64,000 nt of DNA, taken from assembly GCA_037178855.1 (NCBI GenBank), contig JASJZC010000005.1:7626001-7690000 (forward strand). Reading direction: 5' to 3'. Below the pieces are notes generated by a model that was given only the letters and a program-made list of their open reading frames with translations, did no database searches and was not told the origin of the DNA. This DNA comes from Oscheius sp. JU75 (lineage: Eukaryota > Nematoda > Chromadorea > Rhabditida > Rhabditidae). Every line of letters begins with the position of its first letter. Within the stretch, counting starts at the first letter, position 1. The position numbers were made by a program, and so were the translations under genes. Shown in pieces: positions 11,875 to 23,303 of this stretch.

Positions 11875-12869
11875 TCACAGTATTACGGTCTCCCGACTTG
11901 TCTCATCTTTGTACACTGTAAACAAATCGAGGACACTGTACTTTGATATCTCGGTCATCTGTCCAAAGCTATCCGTCAATCGTTCATAAAAATCAGTCGT
12001 CAGCCCATAGAAGGCTGCGCCGCCCGTAGAGTCCATCAGAGTTTCGAGAATATCCCTCAGGCTTTCTATCTAGCCGCACTTGTCTCCGTGGCGTAGTACA
12101 AACGCGCTCCCATTTTGCTCAAACGAAACAATCCTGGTTCGATACCAATTCACCCCGAGCGTACAGTTTCCGGCTGATATTCAGGCTCTATGTTTTTCTG
12201 AAAAAGGGTAAAAGGTTAAAAGATAAAGAGTCAAAAGGCTGTCTCAAACGGCCTTTAGCATACATCTTGCTGAAGCTTTTACACATCCGGATAGTGGTAA
12301 TACTGTCCATCATTTTCCTTAACCACTTCCACCCATGGATCAAAAGCTAGGACTACGGTTCTACGTTCCCCCACCCCACCACTTACTTTCCTGCATCAAA
12401 TCGTTGCGCTTTGAAATCTATTTTTCAGTTCCCGTTTGATAGGGTTGAAATACCACTGTCCATTGTAAGACACCTGGGAATATGAATAATATTTGCTCAG
12501 GAGGTTTCTAGTTCCTATTGCGTATCGTTTACAGTTGCTTTTTCATACTCTCGCAGTTAATATACTTTGCATCATTTTTAAACTCTTCTAGCGTCCCTGT
12601 GCGTCGTCTTTTAGAGGCCGATTACAAAAGCAGCCCATAATCCCGGGCTCGTATCAGATTATTTGGTTGTCATTTTGTAAACCTTTTTGAGGCGGTCAAT
12701 AAGAATGTACAAAAAATGAAAAAAAAAAAACGTTGTCGCGGTGATTGTACTGCTCCTCTTCGATTTCAAAAAAAGCTGCACGTGGCCCCTTGTTGTAGTA
12801 TCGCACAAACCAACCAGGTTCGGACTTGCGCGATGTTCCAATCCTGTCGCCCAAATATTTCAGAAGCAT
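11875..12869 (-). pseudogene. Remnant of a multi-exon secreted-protein gene with an in-frame TAG
   Basis: Read 12869 to 11875 on the minus strand, several coding-like pieces lie in order: PGWFVRYYNKGPRAAFFEIE (about 12830-12720), EEFKNDAKYINCESMKKQ (about 12590-12540), VSYNGQWYFNPIKREL (about 12470), FDPWVEVVKENDGQYYHYPD (about 12345-12280), VNWYRTRIVSFEQNGSAFVL then HGDKCG (about 12180-12080), and after a TAG stop in the same frame ESLRDILETLMDSTGGAAFY and LTTDFYERLTDSFGQM to a stop at 11875. The first and fifth pieces look like repeats of one domain. I do not recognise the family. The in-frame TAG and poor splice sites argue for a pseudogene, but an intact gene with a model I failed to find, or a base error, is possible. 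Confidence 0.4.
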
Positions 12870-13019
12870 TTATACCGGCAAAAAACAGCTATAATTGCTA
12901 TCATGTAGCAATAAGCAAGAAGTTCGTGCAGTTGATACTTTTGTTATTGCTCGTCTTTGCAAACATAATACTTGAATGTTTTCAGGCTTTTTGAAATCAC
13001 TTGTGCTCTTCATGATTGG

Positions 13020-14234
13020 ATGAATACCACAACGGCAGCAAATTTCGGAATCGGCTCATTGATTATTTCTGTAACGAAAACTAACGTTTTCCGGTATCGC
13101 CGTTTTAGGTGTCTACTTTGGGACTTATTTTCAATGCTTTTGGATTCTTGGTGGTGAAAAACAATCCTATGCTGGCAAGCAGTTTTTGTCGACAGAATTT
13201 GAATCACTGTATAGCAAACTTCTGCGCTTGCACTATATTTTTGCTGTACGTCGGTTCCATGACTGTAGTGTGAGTGATCGAGAGAAAACGTTGTAATCTT
13301 ACAATTATAGACAAGCAGAGAAGCAGTCCACCAGCATTTACGGTAAAATTTGTGGACAGACTTTAACGTTTTTCTGGAACGTTACAATATATGCTCACGT
13401 TGCCGTTTCTTTTGATAGAATGGTCGCTGTCCGTTTCCCTTTGAGCGTAAGTAAACATTTTGTTGGATTCTATATACGTTATAGATTAACAGCACTATGA
13501 CAGCTTCCAGAATTTTTGTTCTGATGCCCTGGATTGTGGCATTTGCTCACGCAATTCCTTACTTTTGGTGTACGCTGAAGCGTTGAAATTTTTATCGGAA
13601 ATTTTCAGACAATGACTGTTACATTGTCTACAACACATCTGTTTGGCTTTTGAAATACGACAAAGCTACACAATGTGGCCGTGTTTTGCCACTGTTCAAT
13701 GGATGCAAAAATATTATATTGATCGCGAGCATGGCAGCATTGGATATGGTTACACTGTGCGTTATCCGGCGACATCATAAAGTGAGCAAATTTACGCAAG
13801 CAGAGTTCAGTTAACTACGTTACAGAAGCTAGTAGGCCGGAAGAACGAGCAGCACAAAAGTGTGGAAGCCCATAATGATGATGTTCGTTTTCTCAAAAAA
13901 GAAATTTTGTTTGTATTACAGGCTAGTGGAACACCATTCGTTCATAAAACAAAATTTAGACAATTGCTCAAGGCACAGTTTTCCTTTTTGAACAACTCAA
14001 CTTCTTTGTAATCAGCACAGCAAGCACAAATAAGTACTTTGTCTTCTTCTTCACGACCTTCACATGGTTACTTTGCCATACAGTTGATGGGTACGTTTTT
14101 GTTCTTGCATAAACATATAATCTTGCAGACTCACATTGTGTATCTTTCAAGTCCGAAGTTTTGAAGAGCAACGAAAACTCTTGGCTTCTAAAAGATCGTC
14201 AATTGGCTCGGTTTTCAGTGCTAATTCAATATAG
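13020..14234 (+). CDS. srx-type 7TM chemoreceptor, complete
   Basis: Eight exons: 13020-13070, 13109-13269, 13311-13446, 13485-13569, 13609-13781, 13826-13912, 13960-14090 and 14129-14234. The Srx hallmarks are present: NAFGFLVVKNNPMLASSFCR in TM1-TM2, VTIYAHVAVSFDRMVAVRFP at TM3 (family pattern H..iS.dR..av.FP), NDCYIVYN with a later W and C in the extracellular loop, DDVRFLKKE before TM6 joined to TIAQGTVFLFEQLNFFV, and WLLCHTVDG at TM7. Exons of 161, 136, 173 and 131 nt are identical in length to those of the srx gene at 49.5 kb, which supports both models. It should be a sensory G-protein-coupled receptor. Confidence 0.8.
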
Positions 14235-14455
14235 ACAGAGTGTGTCAGAGTGGCTATTGCAAAAGACAGAGCTGTACAATCAATTGTATCTATAGCCTCA
14301 TGTTTTGTTATTGAATTTAAGTCGAATAAAAAGTTTTCCGAACTATGTAAGGTACATGCATTTCATTTTTGTTGACGACAAAGTCTTGTTCCTATCTGAT
14401 GCTCACACATAAACGAAGAGTTTATTACAGAATGTACATGGTTCAAGCCCAGTGA

Positions 14456-14975
14456 TTAGTAAACTTCGCGAACAGTGGTTGCATTTTGAGAGGTGTGAGC
14501 AGGATTGTCATGACCGATGAAGGGACCAGAATGAGTGAGTCCTCCAACATGCGGTCCTCCTATCTTTGTGTCGTACTTTCTGTCTTCAACGACCACAGCA
14601 GTTGGACGGCCAGACACGGTTCTCGTTCGGCTCTCGAGGTTCTGTCGCTCCCTCTTTCTTCTGAGTCTGCGACAGAGCAGAGTACAGAGAGCCACAATGG
14701 CTATGATGACGACAATCGGGATCACGATGAACAGGATGAGGCTAATAATGGTGCCTGGTTCGTCTAAAAAATTGAAGTGAAAAGTTGTACATAAAGTATG
14801 GCTGACCCCAGCGTGAGGCGGGATAGTGAGTGGTGACATCGAGGATTGGCTGTCTCTCGGTGACTTCAAGGAGAGGGGGTCGGCGAGTAGGATCCATTTT
14901 TTCTGAAAAAAAAGTCGTGTTAACAGTTGCAGGAGGTGTGGGTAAAGTGATAGAGAGAATAGTGGGGAGGGGCAA
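14456..14975 (-). CDS. C-terminal part of a single-pass membrane protein (copy A)
   Basis: The last ~315 nt encode a transmembrane segment (GTIISLILFIVIPIVVIIAI), cysteines and a basic stop-transfer (RRLRRKRERQ), then a cytoplasmic tail rich in Gly/His/Thr ending in a stop at 14456. Upstream the open frame continues past a TTTTCAG acceptor at about 14902. The piece CTTFHFNFL before the membrane segment resembles TATFHFKIF upstream of copy C. The N-terminal part is not identified; the open frame extends to 15190 but I see no signal peptide there. Three similar tails (A, B, C) lie in tandem on the minus strand, suggesting a duplicated family of small type I proteins. Function unknown. Confidence 0.45.
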
Positions 14976-16119
14976 TTAAAGAGGGTTGTGCCAATAATAA
15001 ACAGGTCACAGGGGGATTTGTCAAGGTTGTTGAGTGACGCCGAAAACAGAATCTGTTGGTAGATGGGAAGGGTAAATTGGGAATGTTTTTGTCTTCTTCG
15101 AAGAGGCCAGACTCTTTGGAATGACACTATGGTCAACAGAAATCCGCGTATAAACAGCCCTAGGTAACCTTGAACTTCTGTTGCCCCCACCTGCCCTTTG
15201 GGCGATAAACAGGATGTTTGCGCGAGTGTGTGTTATTGCCAGTCTGCTTTGAATTTGAAAACCAAAAGAGCAGATCTTAGGGAAGAAATAGAAGCATCTC
15301 TCCCTAACTTTTAGTTTAAAAATGTTTTAGGGAGGAAAATTTTAATCGACTACTAACCCTATAGCTTTCAGATTAATGTTTACGATTAGCTAATAAGACT
15401 GAACGTTTTTATTAACAGAATGCAGTTATCAACAGCTTTCAAATAAAATTTCTATAATAAATGTCAACGTTTTTAGGTCAAGTTCAGATTCTTTTTTCCT
15501 GTTGGGATTTCCGCATAATATTTTCTACCGAAATGGCATCTTCCTCCTGCTAGATTCTCTGTCCCAACACTTTAGAGTTAGGATAAGAGCCCCGCCCGCT
15601 CAGCAGTATTGAGCAAGTCTTTCTACTGAACGGTGATCCTTCCTGGTCACTCCTCCATGCAGTTTATATTTTATATATATATAATCTCTTCATGTAACAA
15701 AGAATAGAACGGGTACATATTTAGACCACTTGTTTTACTATATCTCGTCTTCCTATATTAGACTCAGTCGTCTCTTACTCCTATCAAAAACCACCGGCTT
15801 GGAAGAAACAAAGACTAGTTTAAACATTGTTTTCGGAGTTCACACTTGCCCCTCCTCCCACATGACCTATTTGTTTTGACCTTAGTCAATCGAACGATGT
15901 CAGAGAATCATGTACTCCCTATTGTCCGCTTTGAACAGTTGAAATAAGTTTAAACTGAGAGCAGACAAATCTAGCGAATGTCTAAAACCAGGTTTTTCAG
16001 TGTCGTAAACAATGTTATCCTAAGAGAGAAACAACAACGTAAAGAAAAGGTCACGTGCGTTTTTACGAGGTCACCGAAAGCTGCATTAGTTGGCGACAAA
16101 AGCAATAATCCGATCAGAT
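14976..16119. other. Stretch without a supported gene
   Basis: Should contain the N-terminal exons of copy A and the region downstream of copy B, but I could not find exons with convincing splice sites or hydrophobic signal sequences. No repeats were obvious. Confidence 0.3.
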
Positions 16120-16404
16120 TTAAACCATATATTTATTGCGATCAACTTCTAGCGATATGGCTGGTTGAAGATTCCAAGTTTGAAGAGACACTGGAGTGAA
16201 GTTTCTTGTCATAGAAGCTGCTGATCTTTTTGGACTTATGACCTGTACAGAAGAATGCTTTCTTTTCCTCATTCGGCAACATAAAAGAGCTGTTGTAAGG
16301 CCAACAATAGGAATTACGGCAAGAATCGCTAGAATAATTACTGATAGTGGGAGTACATCTAAAAGTCTCGACTCACAAAGACAAAGGTGTGACTTACCGA
16401 GCAT
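16120..16404 (-). CDS. C-terminal part of a single-pass membrane protein (copy B)
   Basis: An acceptor (GACTTTTAG) at about 16360 opens an exon encoding DVLPLSVIILAILAVIPIVG plus more hydrophobic residues, then CCRMRKRKHSS and a tail ending VDRNKYMV with stop at 16120. A donor GTAAGTC lies just upstream (about 16397), so a preceding exon ends near 16398. Layout and position match copies A and C. The extracellular part was not resolved: upstream frames contain stops unless spliced. It may be intact or decayed. Confidence 0.4.
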   Translation of the reverse strand: MLGKSHLCLCESRLLDVLPLSVIILAILAVIPIVGLTTALLCCRMRKRKHSSVQVISPKRSAASMTRNFTPVSLQTWNLQPAISLEVDRNKYMV

Positions 16405-16729
16405 GCTATCGGAATATCTGTCCAGTCAGAGAAAACAGGTTCCGAATGACTCGCACACTAGTCGAGGACAGTCAACAAACATTATGTCTGGCGGTAGTTG
16501 ACCCCCTACTGAAATAGCGGCTGCCCTATTTGCTCGGCTTAAAAAAGGGTAGTTATGACTTCACTTTCACTGAATGACGTGGGCTCTTTAAACTGTTCTG
16601 GTTTCTGTTGCTTATTTTCTGTTCTGTTTTTTTGCTTCCTTTATACTGAGCTACCGAAATGGACCTAATGTACAGAAGTAAAAAATTGTATTGAGCAATG
16701 TTTTATGTACACCGTTTTAGCAAAAGCGT

Positions 16730-16917
16730 CTAGGCTTCTTCTGTAACTCTTCTCAGCTTCGATTGAAAGGGAAGTCCTGAACTGGCTGGTCCCTCAACAT
16801 CAGCCACTTCGCTCCTTCCTCGTCTAAACCTTGACCAGCAACAGCAGACGAGTCCGGAAACGATCAGAATTGACAGTAGAAAGGCGAAAACCAGAACGAG
16901 AATGTTGCTTGGATCAC
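16730..16917 (-). CDS. C-terminal exon of a single-pass membrane protein (copy C)
   Basis: Starting after a TTTAG acceptor, the exon reads GDPSNILVLVFAFLLSILIV, then GLVCCCWSRFRRGRSE as a palmitoylation-like cysteine cluster and basic stop-transfer, and ends LRRVTEEA at a stop at 16730. A possible upstream exon with TATFHFKIF lies near 17000-16960 and another piece (YVDVYRNQCWAK) near 17150-17110, but I could not join them without a stop codon. Third member of the tandem set at 14.4-17.2 kb. Confidence 0.38.
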
Positions 16918-17378
16918 CTAAATGTATCTGTTATGTCGCTGTATGTCAACTAACTCAGATCGTGAAACATTTTGATGTGAATATTTTGAAGTGGAAAGTG
17001 GCGGTCAAATGATTAGATGTTAAATGTGCGTTCATATGGCAGCCGACCGGTTGGGACGAGACAAAAAACAAGGTGTGACTTGTGGCATCAAACGAAAGTT
17101 ACTTTTGCCCAGCACTGGTTTCGGTAAACATCAACATAGCTGCTCTTGGGCTTCATGATATTATTGAGAAAATGATGTAAAGCAACTTGTGCTTGAGCCC
17201 AAAACTAGGTTCACTCAATCCGCCTGCTATTCTCTGCAGAAGGGCGTCAAGTGCTCTTATCTTTGAACCACGGATCAAAATTCTCGTTAGCAACAGATTG
17301 TTCGAAGGAACAGTTCTGTTCTCCGTCCTGTCTTTCTTTTTACGGCTTTATTGCTTCTGCTATCTCTTTTCCTCTTCT

Positions 17379-18520
17379 ATGCTGCTCCGAATTGGTTTCC
17401 TTCTGATTCTGTGCACAGCGGCTTTTGCCGACTGTCCGCCTGGTACCACTTATTCTGATAATTTCAACAAGTCAGTATTAACGTTATGTGCAGTATAGTT
17501 GTAACCAGATGCTACCAATTTTATACTACCCCTCTTGCTTTCCTGGCTGCTGAAAGACAATGCAACGGAATTGGAGGAAATTTGGTGGCAATCCAAAATG
17601 GTTTTGAAAACAACTTTGTTGCGGGACTTGCAGCTGCTCGCACTGGCCAAACTCCAAACTTTTACATTGGAGCTAATCAATTGTTGTCTTCTTCGTGGTC
17701 ATGGACTGCAAACACCTCCATGTTGTATGCAAACTGGGCTCCTGGACAGCCAGGAGCAGCTTACCCTTGTGGTATTTTTGGAGGCTCTGATTCAAAATGG
17801 ATGTAGCCAACCAGTGTATTAACAATGTAACAGTTTTTCAGTACGGCTGCTTGCAGTACTGGATTACCGTTTGTTTGCCAAGTGGATCCTAATGCTTTTC
17901 AACCTGGAAACTGTCCGACTCAGGGTCCTGCTCAGAGCTGTGGAAACTCTTCTTGTTCATGTCAGTACTTTCGGTATGCCCGTTTACCCTAATTTTAGAT
18001 GACAACTTCTGTGATTCGGGCTACAACCTTTTTGTTGGCAACTGCAAATGCTACAAAGTAGGTTTCTTGCCACCACTAAGTTCTGCTTTACTTTTCTCTT
18101 TGTTTAAATCAAGAGAAATGTTCCGCATATTCATATTTCAGTACATTCAAGGCATTGAAACATGGATCGCCGCTAACACTACTTGTAGTGCTGATGGAGC
18201 CATGCTTGCCACGATTGATTCTTATGATCTAGATGTTTTTTTAACTTCTCTTCCCGGTATTGCCTGGCTATACGACAGTGCCTGGATCGGTCTTCAGTGC
18301 ACCAACACCACCGGATGTTTGTGGGCGGACGGTTCATCTGTTAGCGGATACACAAACTTCGAAGGTCAGACTAATCTCGGGGAAATAAGTAGCATGCTTA
18401 GACTTTCCAACGGAATCAAACTACGTTTTAAACTCGAGTGGTAGCTTCTACAGAGGCCAATGGTCTCCTCAAAATGGGTCATTTACGTACTCCATGATCT
18501 GTCAAAGAGGTCTTGTATAA
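17379..18520 (+). CDS. Secreted double C-type-lectin protein (clec type), copy 1
   Basis: Six exons (17379-17470, 17509-17802, 17842-17960, 17999-18057, 18142-18364, 18402-18520) give about 301 aa. A signal peptide (LLRIGFLLILCTAAFA) precedes CPPGTTYSDNFNKCYQFY, the start of the first lectin domain, with FLAAERQCNGIGGNLVAI, WTANTSMLYANWAPGQPGAA and STGLPFVC. A cysteine-rich hinge (CPTQGPAQSCGNSSC) leads to the second domain (CDSGYNLFVGNCKCYK, WIAANTTCSADGAMLATI, AWIGLQC, MICQRG). This is the usual two-domain secreted nematode clec layout, typically a gut or epidermal innate-immunity protein. Calcium-site motifs (EPN/QPD) are not evident, so sugar binding is uncertain. The exon structure repeats in the next two copies. 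Confidence 0.85.
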
Positions 18521-18842
18521 ACTATTTTTGTTTCAACCAAAAATTATAGATTCTATTCGTGCATCTGATCAAGGAACTCTTCTCGATGATAATATTAGGC
18601 ATGTCTACGACGGCGTCAGAACATGAATGAAGCCATGAAATAGAAGTCACGTTTCTTTGTGTCGTAAATGAAGAAATCAAGCATACTTTTCTACCATGTT
18701 CTGTTACTGTTAGGAGTTCACGTGTGAAACTCACTTTGGTTTTTCGCTTTTCCAGACAATATAAGCCGATTAATTTGTTATCAACTCCCAATCTCAGCGT
18801 CCATTTTTGTTCAACGCCCAGTCAACAAGCAAAAGATCGAAG

Positions 18843-19871
18843 ATGTTTTTTCGCATACTCTTTTTCATTTTTGTTGTAACCAACATTTTGGCAAAATGTC
18901 CTTCAGGGACCACGTATAATGCTGGATTCGCAAAGTAAGTAGTTGTTTTTACTGGCTCATGTTTGCAGATGCTACAAATTCTATTCTGACCAACTCTCGT
19001 TTGTTGAAGCTGAAGAAACGTGTCGTTCTATTGACGGCCATTTGACGGCTATTCAGAACGCCTTCGAAAACAGTTATGTTGCCAGTCTGGTAGATACGGC
19101 CAGTTTTTGGATTGGGGCAAACATGTTAACTAGTTACACATGGTCGTGGACCTACAACGTAACAGTGAGCTACACGAACTGGGCTGCTGGCCAACCAAAC
19201 AAAGCTAATGCTTGTACGAAAATGGATTCTAATCTAATGTGGTCAACGAACATTTGCAATGATGAACTACCATTTGTTTGCTCTATTGACCCAGGTGCCG
19301 ATCAAACAGTTCCTTGTCCATTCTTGCCCTGCCCTGGTAAGAAAGATGTGTATTGTCTGTAAGGTGGTTATTTAGAGGATTCCACATGTGCAGAGGGCTA
19401 TTCGCTTTACACCGGGACTTGTCAATGTTACAAAGTGGGTTACTCTTTAAAAGTTCTACCTGATATTGTACGCAGTACTTCAGCAGTTGGGAAACGTTCG
19501 CAAATGCAAATATAACGTGCATCCGAGATGGAGGGGAGCTAGCTAAGGTTACAACATTTGCTGAAAACAGTTTTCTGTCATGGATGCCAGGCGTCAAATG
19601 TACATCGGATGGATGGACTGTCGGTCCTCGGTGTCCTTTAATTGGTCTCTCTTGTTTGGAAAATAACACTGAAAGCTGCCAATGGTCCGATGGAACGGCT
19701 CTGCATGACTTGGGCCTCTTTTGGAATGGAGTAGTTGGTGCTCATGCTGTTTTAGTGGCTGATACATCAGCTTACATTACTGGCTATTGGGTTGGTATAA
19801 ACGAAACGGAAAAAAACGCTTTCATATGTCAAAAAGGTTATTGTTTTCCGGGAAACAGCACGTTCTTTTAG
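18843..19871 (+). CDS. Secreted double C-type-lectin protein (clec type), copy 2
   Basis: Exons 18843-18934, 18969-19336, 19376-19434 and 19476-19871. Signal peptide FFRILFFIFVVTNILA, then CPSGTTYNAGFAKCYKFY and FVEAEETCRSIDGHLTAI in the first lectin domain, with TVSYTNWAAGQP and NDELPFVC. The second domain has CAEGYSLYTGTCQCYK, TCIRDGGELAKVTTFAEN, PLIGLSC, ESCQWSDGT and AFICQKG. Exon 1 (92 nt) and the hinge exon (59 nt) match copy 1 in length. The stop at 19869-19871 assumes read-through of a possible donor at 19837: splicing 19836 to 19872 would instead join this gene in frame to the next lectin copy. Confidence 0.8.
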
Positions 19872-21043
19872 ATAGTATCAGGGATCCTGCTGTTGTGTTT
19901 GCATCATCTGCGAAAAGTACTAGGACGCGTTTGAGAAAAGCTGCGTACAATATTTTGGATCAACAGTGCCCATTTGGAACCACTTATCAGTCGGATACAA
20001 ACAAGTAAGTGGATTCAAAAGTGTTCGAATGAGAACCGTCTGTTACTAAACGGGATACACAGAGTGTACAGGTGTCCTAACAACAACAGAAGTTATACTT
20101 CCAAGGGACTACTAAAATTATTTTCATGTGCTACAAATTCTACGAGAATGAACTGTCATTTGTTCAAGCTGAGGAAGAATGCCAGTCGATTGGAGGACAT
20201 CTCGCATCTATTCACAGCGAGTCAGAAAATGTGTTGGTTGCCAGCCTGACATTGGGATCATATTGGTTAGGAGCGAATACACTTACCTCAAAAACATGGA
20301 CTTGGATTGACACAACAGGTTTTACCTACACCAATTGGGATAAGGGGGAGCCGATAGCTAACAATATGTGCGCTATGATTAAATACGACAACAAGCTACT
20401 GTGGAGGTTCGACTTTTGTGAAAGCTTTATTGATATTCCACCAGTACTACCTCTTGCAACAATCAACAATCATTCTTATGCGCTATGGATGTTGGTGCAA
20501 CTGCGCCGGCAGCGTGTGACCCCAATCCTTGTCCTGTGGAAGCTGTTTGTAGTCCTGGCTACACACTATTCCAAGGAACCTGCAAATGCTATAAGGTACA
20601 GCTCGGGCCAGCAAAAACAAACATTTTAGTACTTCAATCAACCAACTTACTGGGATCAAGCCAATCAGATCTGTACACAGGATGGTGGAATGCTTGCCAA
20701 AATCACAGACGATGCTGAGAACGACTTCCTGACAGTTTTTCCCGGCGTTAGGTGCACGAAATACAACTACCAGCCTACTGAAGCGTGCCCCTTCATTGGT
20801 CTCTACTGTAAGGGTAAGACGATAAGCACATGTGAATGGTCGGACGGGACTGAACTGGAAGGATACTACGGATTTGAATGTGAACTGCATATTTTTCAAG
20901 AGTTAGAAAGTGATATTATAGCGTCCTTATCTGATTCATATACCGTCATACTATCTGATCCGGGTAGTTTGCTTCCAGGCTCATGGGAAAGTGTTTATAC
21001 CACAGATAAATATTCCTTCATTTGCCAGAAAGGTAGTCGGTAG
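19872..21043 (+). CDS. Third clec-type copy without a signal peptide; fused to copy 2 or decaying
   Basis: Pieces: 19872-20004 (ends CPFGTTYQSDTNK, like exon 1 of the other copies but preceded by a hydrophilic sequence, not a signal peptide), 20128-20406, 20445-20595 and 20630-21043. The lectin content is clear: FVQAEEECQSIGGHLASI, YWLGANTLT, TYTNWDKGEP, SCNNQQSFLC, CSPGYTLFQGTCKCYK, YWDQANQICTQDGGMLAKIT and FICQKG. The acceptor expected before 20128 reads TTTTCAT instead of TTTTCAG, and the 123-nt intervening sequence has stops in frame, so the first two pieces may not join. Translation could start at the ATG at 20126, giving a protein with no signal peptide. Alternative C-terminus after a possible intron at 21034. 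Confidence 0.55.
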
Positions 21044-21455
21044 GCTATGAAACACAGTTTAACTTACAGAGTCTTCGAGAACGACTATAGTGAAATCAGC
21101 AGCTAGTCCGACAATAAATTGGAAGTTTTAACTTCAGATTACTGATTGTGTCACAGCCGAAATAAACAATGTTGCGCTCATTCATACAATTCTTATTCTT
21201 TCCATACCATATTTTTGATGATCTCACTTGAATTCAAGTTTTTTATAGTTTCACTTCCGTTCCTCTCGTATGCTTCTTGTTCTTTTGTCAGAGGCTCTGA
21301 CCCCAAGTGGCGACATTTCGACGACATCAGTTGGACTGCTTTCCACTTTATCAGTTTATGGAGCTACAACAACAGGTAAAAGAAGTCTTCAGGAAGATCG
21401 CAAATTTTCAGCACATTTTTGAAATGATAGCACACCATAAAGTTTTGAAACATTG

Positions 21456-22555
21456 TTATCCTGTTGTTACTTGAATAACTTGGTTTGTTCGTTCTCTCTT
21501 GTAGCTTTTTCGGACAGTTTTCCATATCCAGCTGTGGTAACTTGGATTCATAACGATTAGTACAATTCCACCAACAACACCGTACAATGAGACTGAGCCT
21601 AGAGCCACCTCAACATAGTCTGAAAATTTAGGTATTCGAGTCGAATGATATTGTACCGTCAGCCCCAAAGATTTCAAATTTGATAATCGTGAACATTACT
21701 GCCATGGGAATTAATCCACAGAATAGAGGCACAACAGTCTGAAGAATTAGCTGACGAAAAAATTTGCGCTGTAGTTTTTGTAGATTAGCCGACATAGTTT
21801 CGCTCGTTATTAGTTTACACGAATAGTAGCCGCAAACAATAATTCCAACTGCGATGTTCACAAAACTAATAAGTATAACTGCTCCCATTCGATATAAGTT
21901 AGGTTTATCAATAGCGACAGCAGATGGGATAGCCAATAACTCTATTTCGACACAGGAATACTGCAAGTGGTAAAACGTGATAACTTGTAGACTCTCAATA
22001 TCCAGAGTTATTGTTACTAGAAATTCGACAAAAACTAAGGCATACATATAAACGATGATGAGTTTGAGCCAGGCAGAAGTCTTCGTTTGGTTTCTAATTG
22101 TCAGATAACGATGAAGAAACAGATGAAAAAGGGCCACGTAAGAGGCAATAAAAAGAGATTGCGCAATTGCCATGACGACTATGGTAGGCATCCAATTCTT
22201 TCCAACACCTTTGAGCAATCCAATTGGAAACGGTAAGAAGATTACTGGCTGCGTTACACCACTCATCTGTAATGCCACAGCCAATGTTTGATTGATAGAA
22301 AACGGAAATATCAGTGAGCTAGAGTAGTCCCTTCACACTTACATATACGTTAGTGCAACTTACCCATAGGTCACAGATAAAAGCTACCACCTGGTGCCAA
22401 AGCAGATACCATCTATAGGTTTTCATTGAAGCGGGTGATCGAAATACAATGCAATACATCACATAGGGATGGATGACTAGAGCTGATAGAGTGATACTGA
22501 CCAGTATGTGACCGTAGTTATTCTCGTCAACATCAATTTGCGGACACTCGATCAT
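21456..22555 (-). CDS. srh/sri-type 7TM chemoreceptor, 321 aa
   Basis: Three exons on the minus strand: 22555-22364, 22266-21657 and 21619-21456. The protein starts MIECPQIDVDENNYG and has SPASMKTYRWYLLWHQ before TM2, the pattern of the Srh/Sri branch of the Str superfamily (SP..MK.Yk...L). FLPFPIGLLKGVG follows TM2, LHRYLTIRNQ ends TM3, and KLQRKFFRQLILQTVVPLF opens TM6. The final exon has YGVVGGIVLIVMNPSYHSW. It should be a chemosensory receptor. The long second exon was read as continuous because no stop or good splice pair interrupts it. Confidence 0.75.
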
Positions 22556-23303
22556 CAGGAAGTGCTCAAATGTACAGACGAATCTTAAAAAAGGTTAAAG
22601 AAAAGCATGTACATTGGTGTTCAAAAACTACCAAGTAGAACGTTGTGAAGCATTGACAACAAACTAAGTTGGATGTGTTAGTGTACTATATATTGAACTG
22701 TACACGCATATCAAACAGATTTGATTGCAATTACAGCCTATAGACCCCGGATCAAGTTGGACCAAAGATGAGAGGATAACAGTGTTTTTCACTATCAATA
22801 GAGTGCACGAAGACTGATTGCATTTTCAGCGATGATTCAATTTTCAAACGCAACCACAGCTGAACGAAGGTGTGAACGGATTATGGCAAATGATGAACCA
22901 AACGATAAGTGAAGGTAGTTAAGTTCAATGAGGTTCAGCAGATGACTTGTTCAGAATTGGAACTACCGTATTTCTTCTAATGTATAAACAGGGAGACAGG
23001 GAGACAAAGTGACAGAGAGGCGGAGAGGCAGAGAGACAGAGAAACAGAGAGACAAACTGACAACCTCTCACACGGAAGGAGGATTGTTTTTTCAGTATTA
23101 TTTGATCACTGACTAATGTTTTTCATAAAAACATTTTAGTGGTGGGAAAATTAAGAGTCAACCGTTTAAAGTTGAGTTATGTACAAACTTCTGGTCTAAT
23201 GTGGAAGAATGATCGGCGGATGCAGTGGAATTTATTGGATTTCCATAAGCAGGTTATCTCTTTTCTGTACACTCATTTCCTGGAAGAAAATCATAATTTT
23301 CAG
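22556..23303. other. Intergenic region with a purine-rich tract
   Basis: Upstream region of the srh/sri-type gene. Apart from the GACAGAGA-type tract at about 22984-23057 I see nothing. Confidence 0.4.
22984..23057. repeat. Degenerate purine-rich simple repeat (GAGACA/GAGGC units)
   Basis: About 75 nt almost free of T on the plus strand, built from imperfect GAGACA, GAGAGG and CAGAGA units. Confidence 0.7.

Noticed and set aside
14976-15190. N-terminal extension of the minus-strand open frame of membrane protein copy A (total 244 codons)
   Set aside because: The extension crosses a strong TTTTTTTTCAG acceptor and has no signal peptide or similarity to copies B and C, so it is probably an open intron.
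19283-19669. Long minus-strand open frames across the lectin, lipase and ML genes (also 20483-20899, 11381-11674, 42983-43399)
   Set aside because: They are antisense shadows of well-supported exons with conserved motifs.
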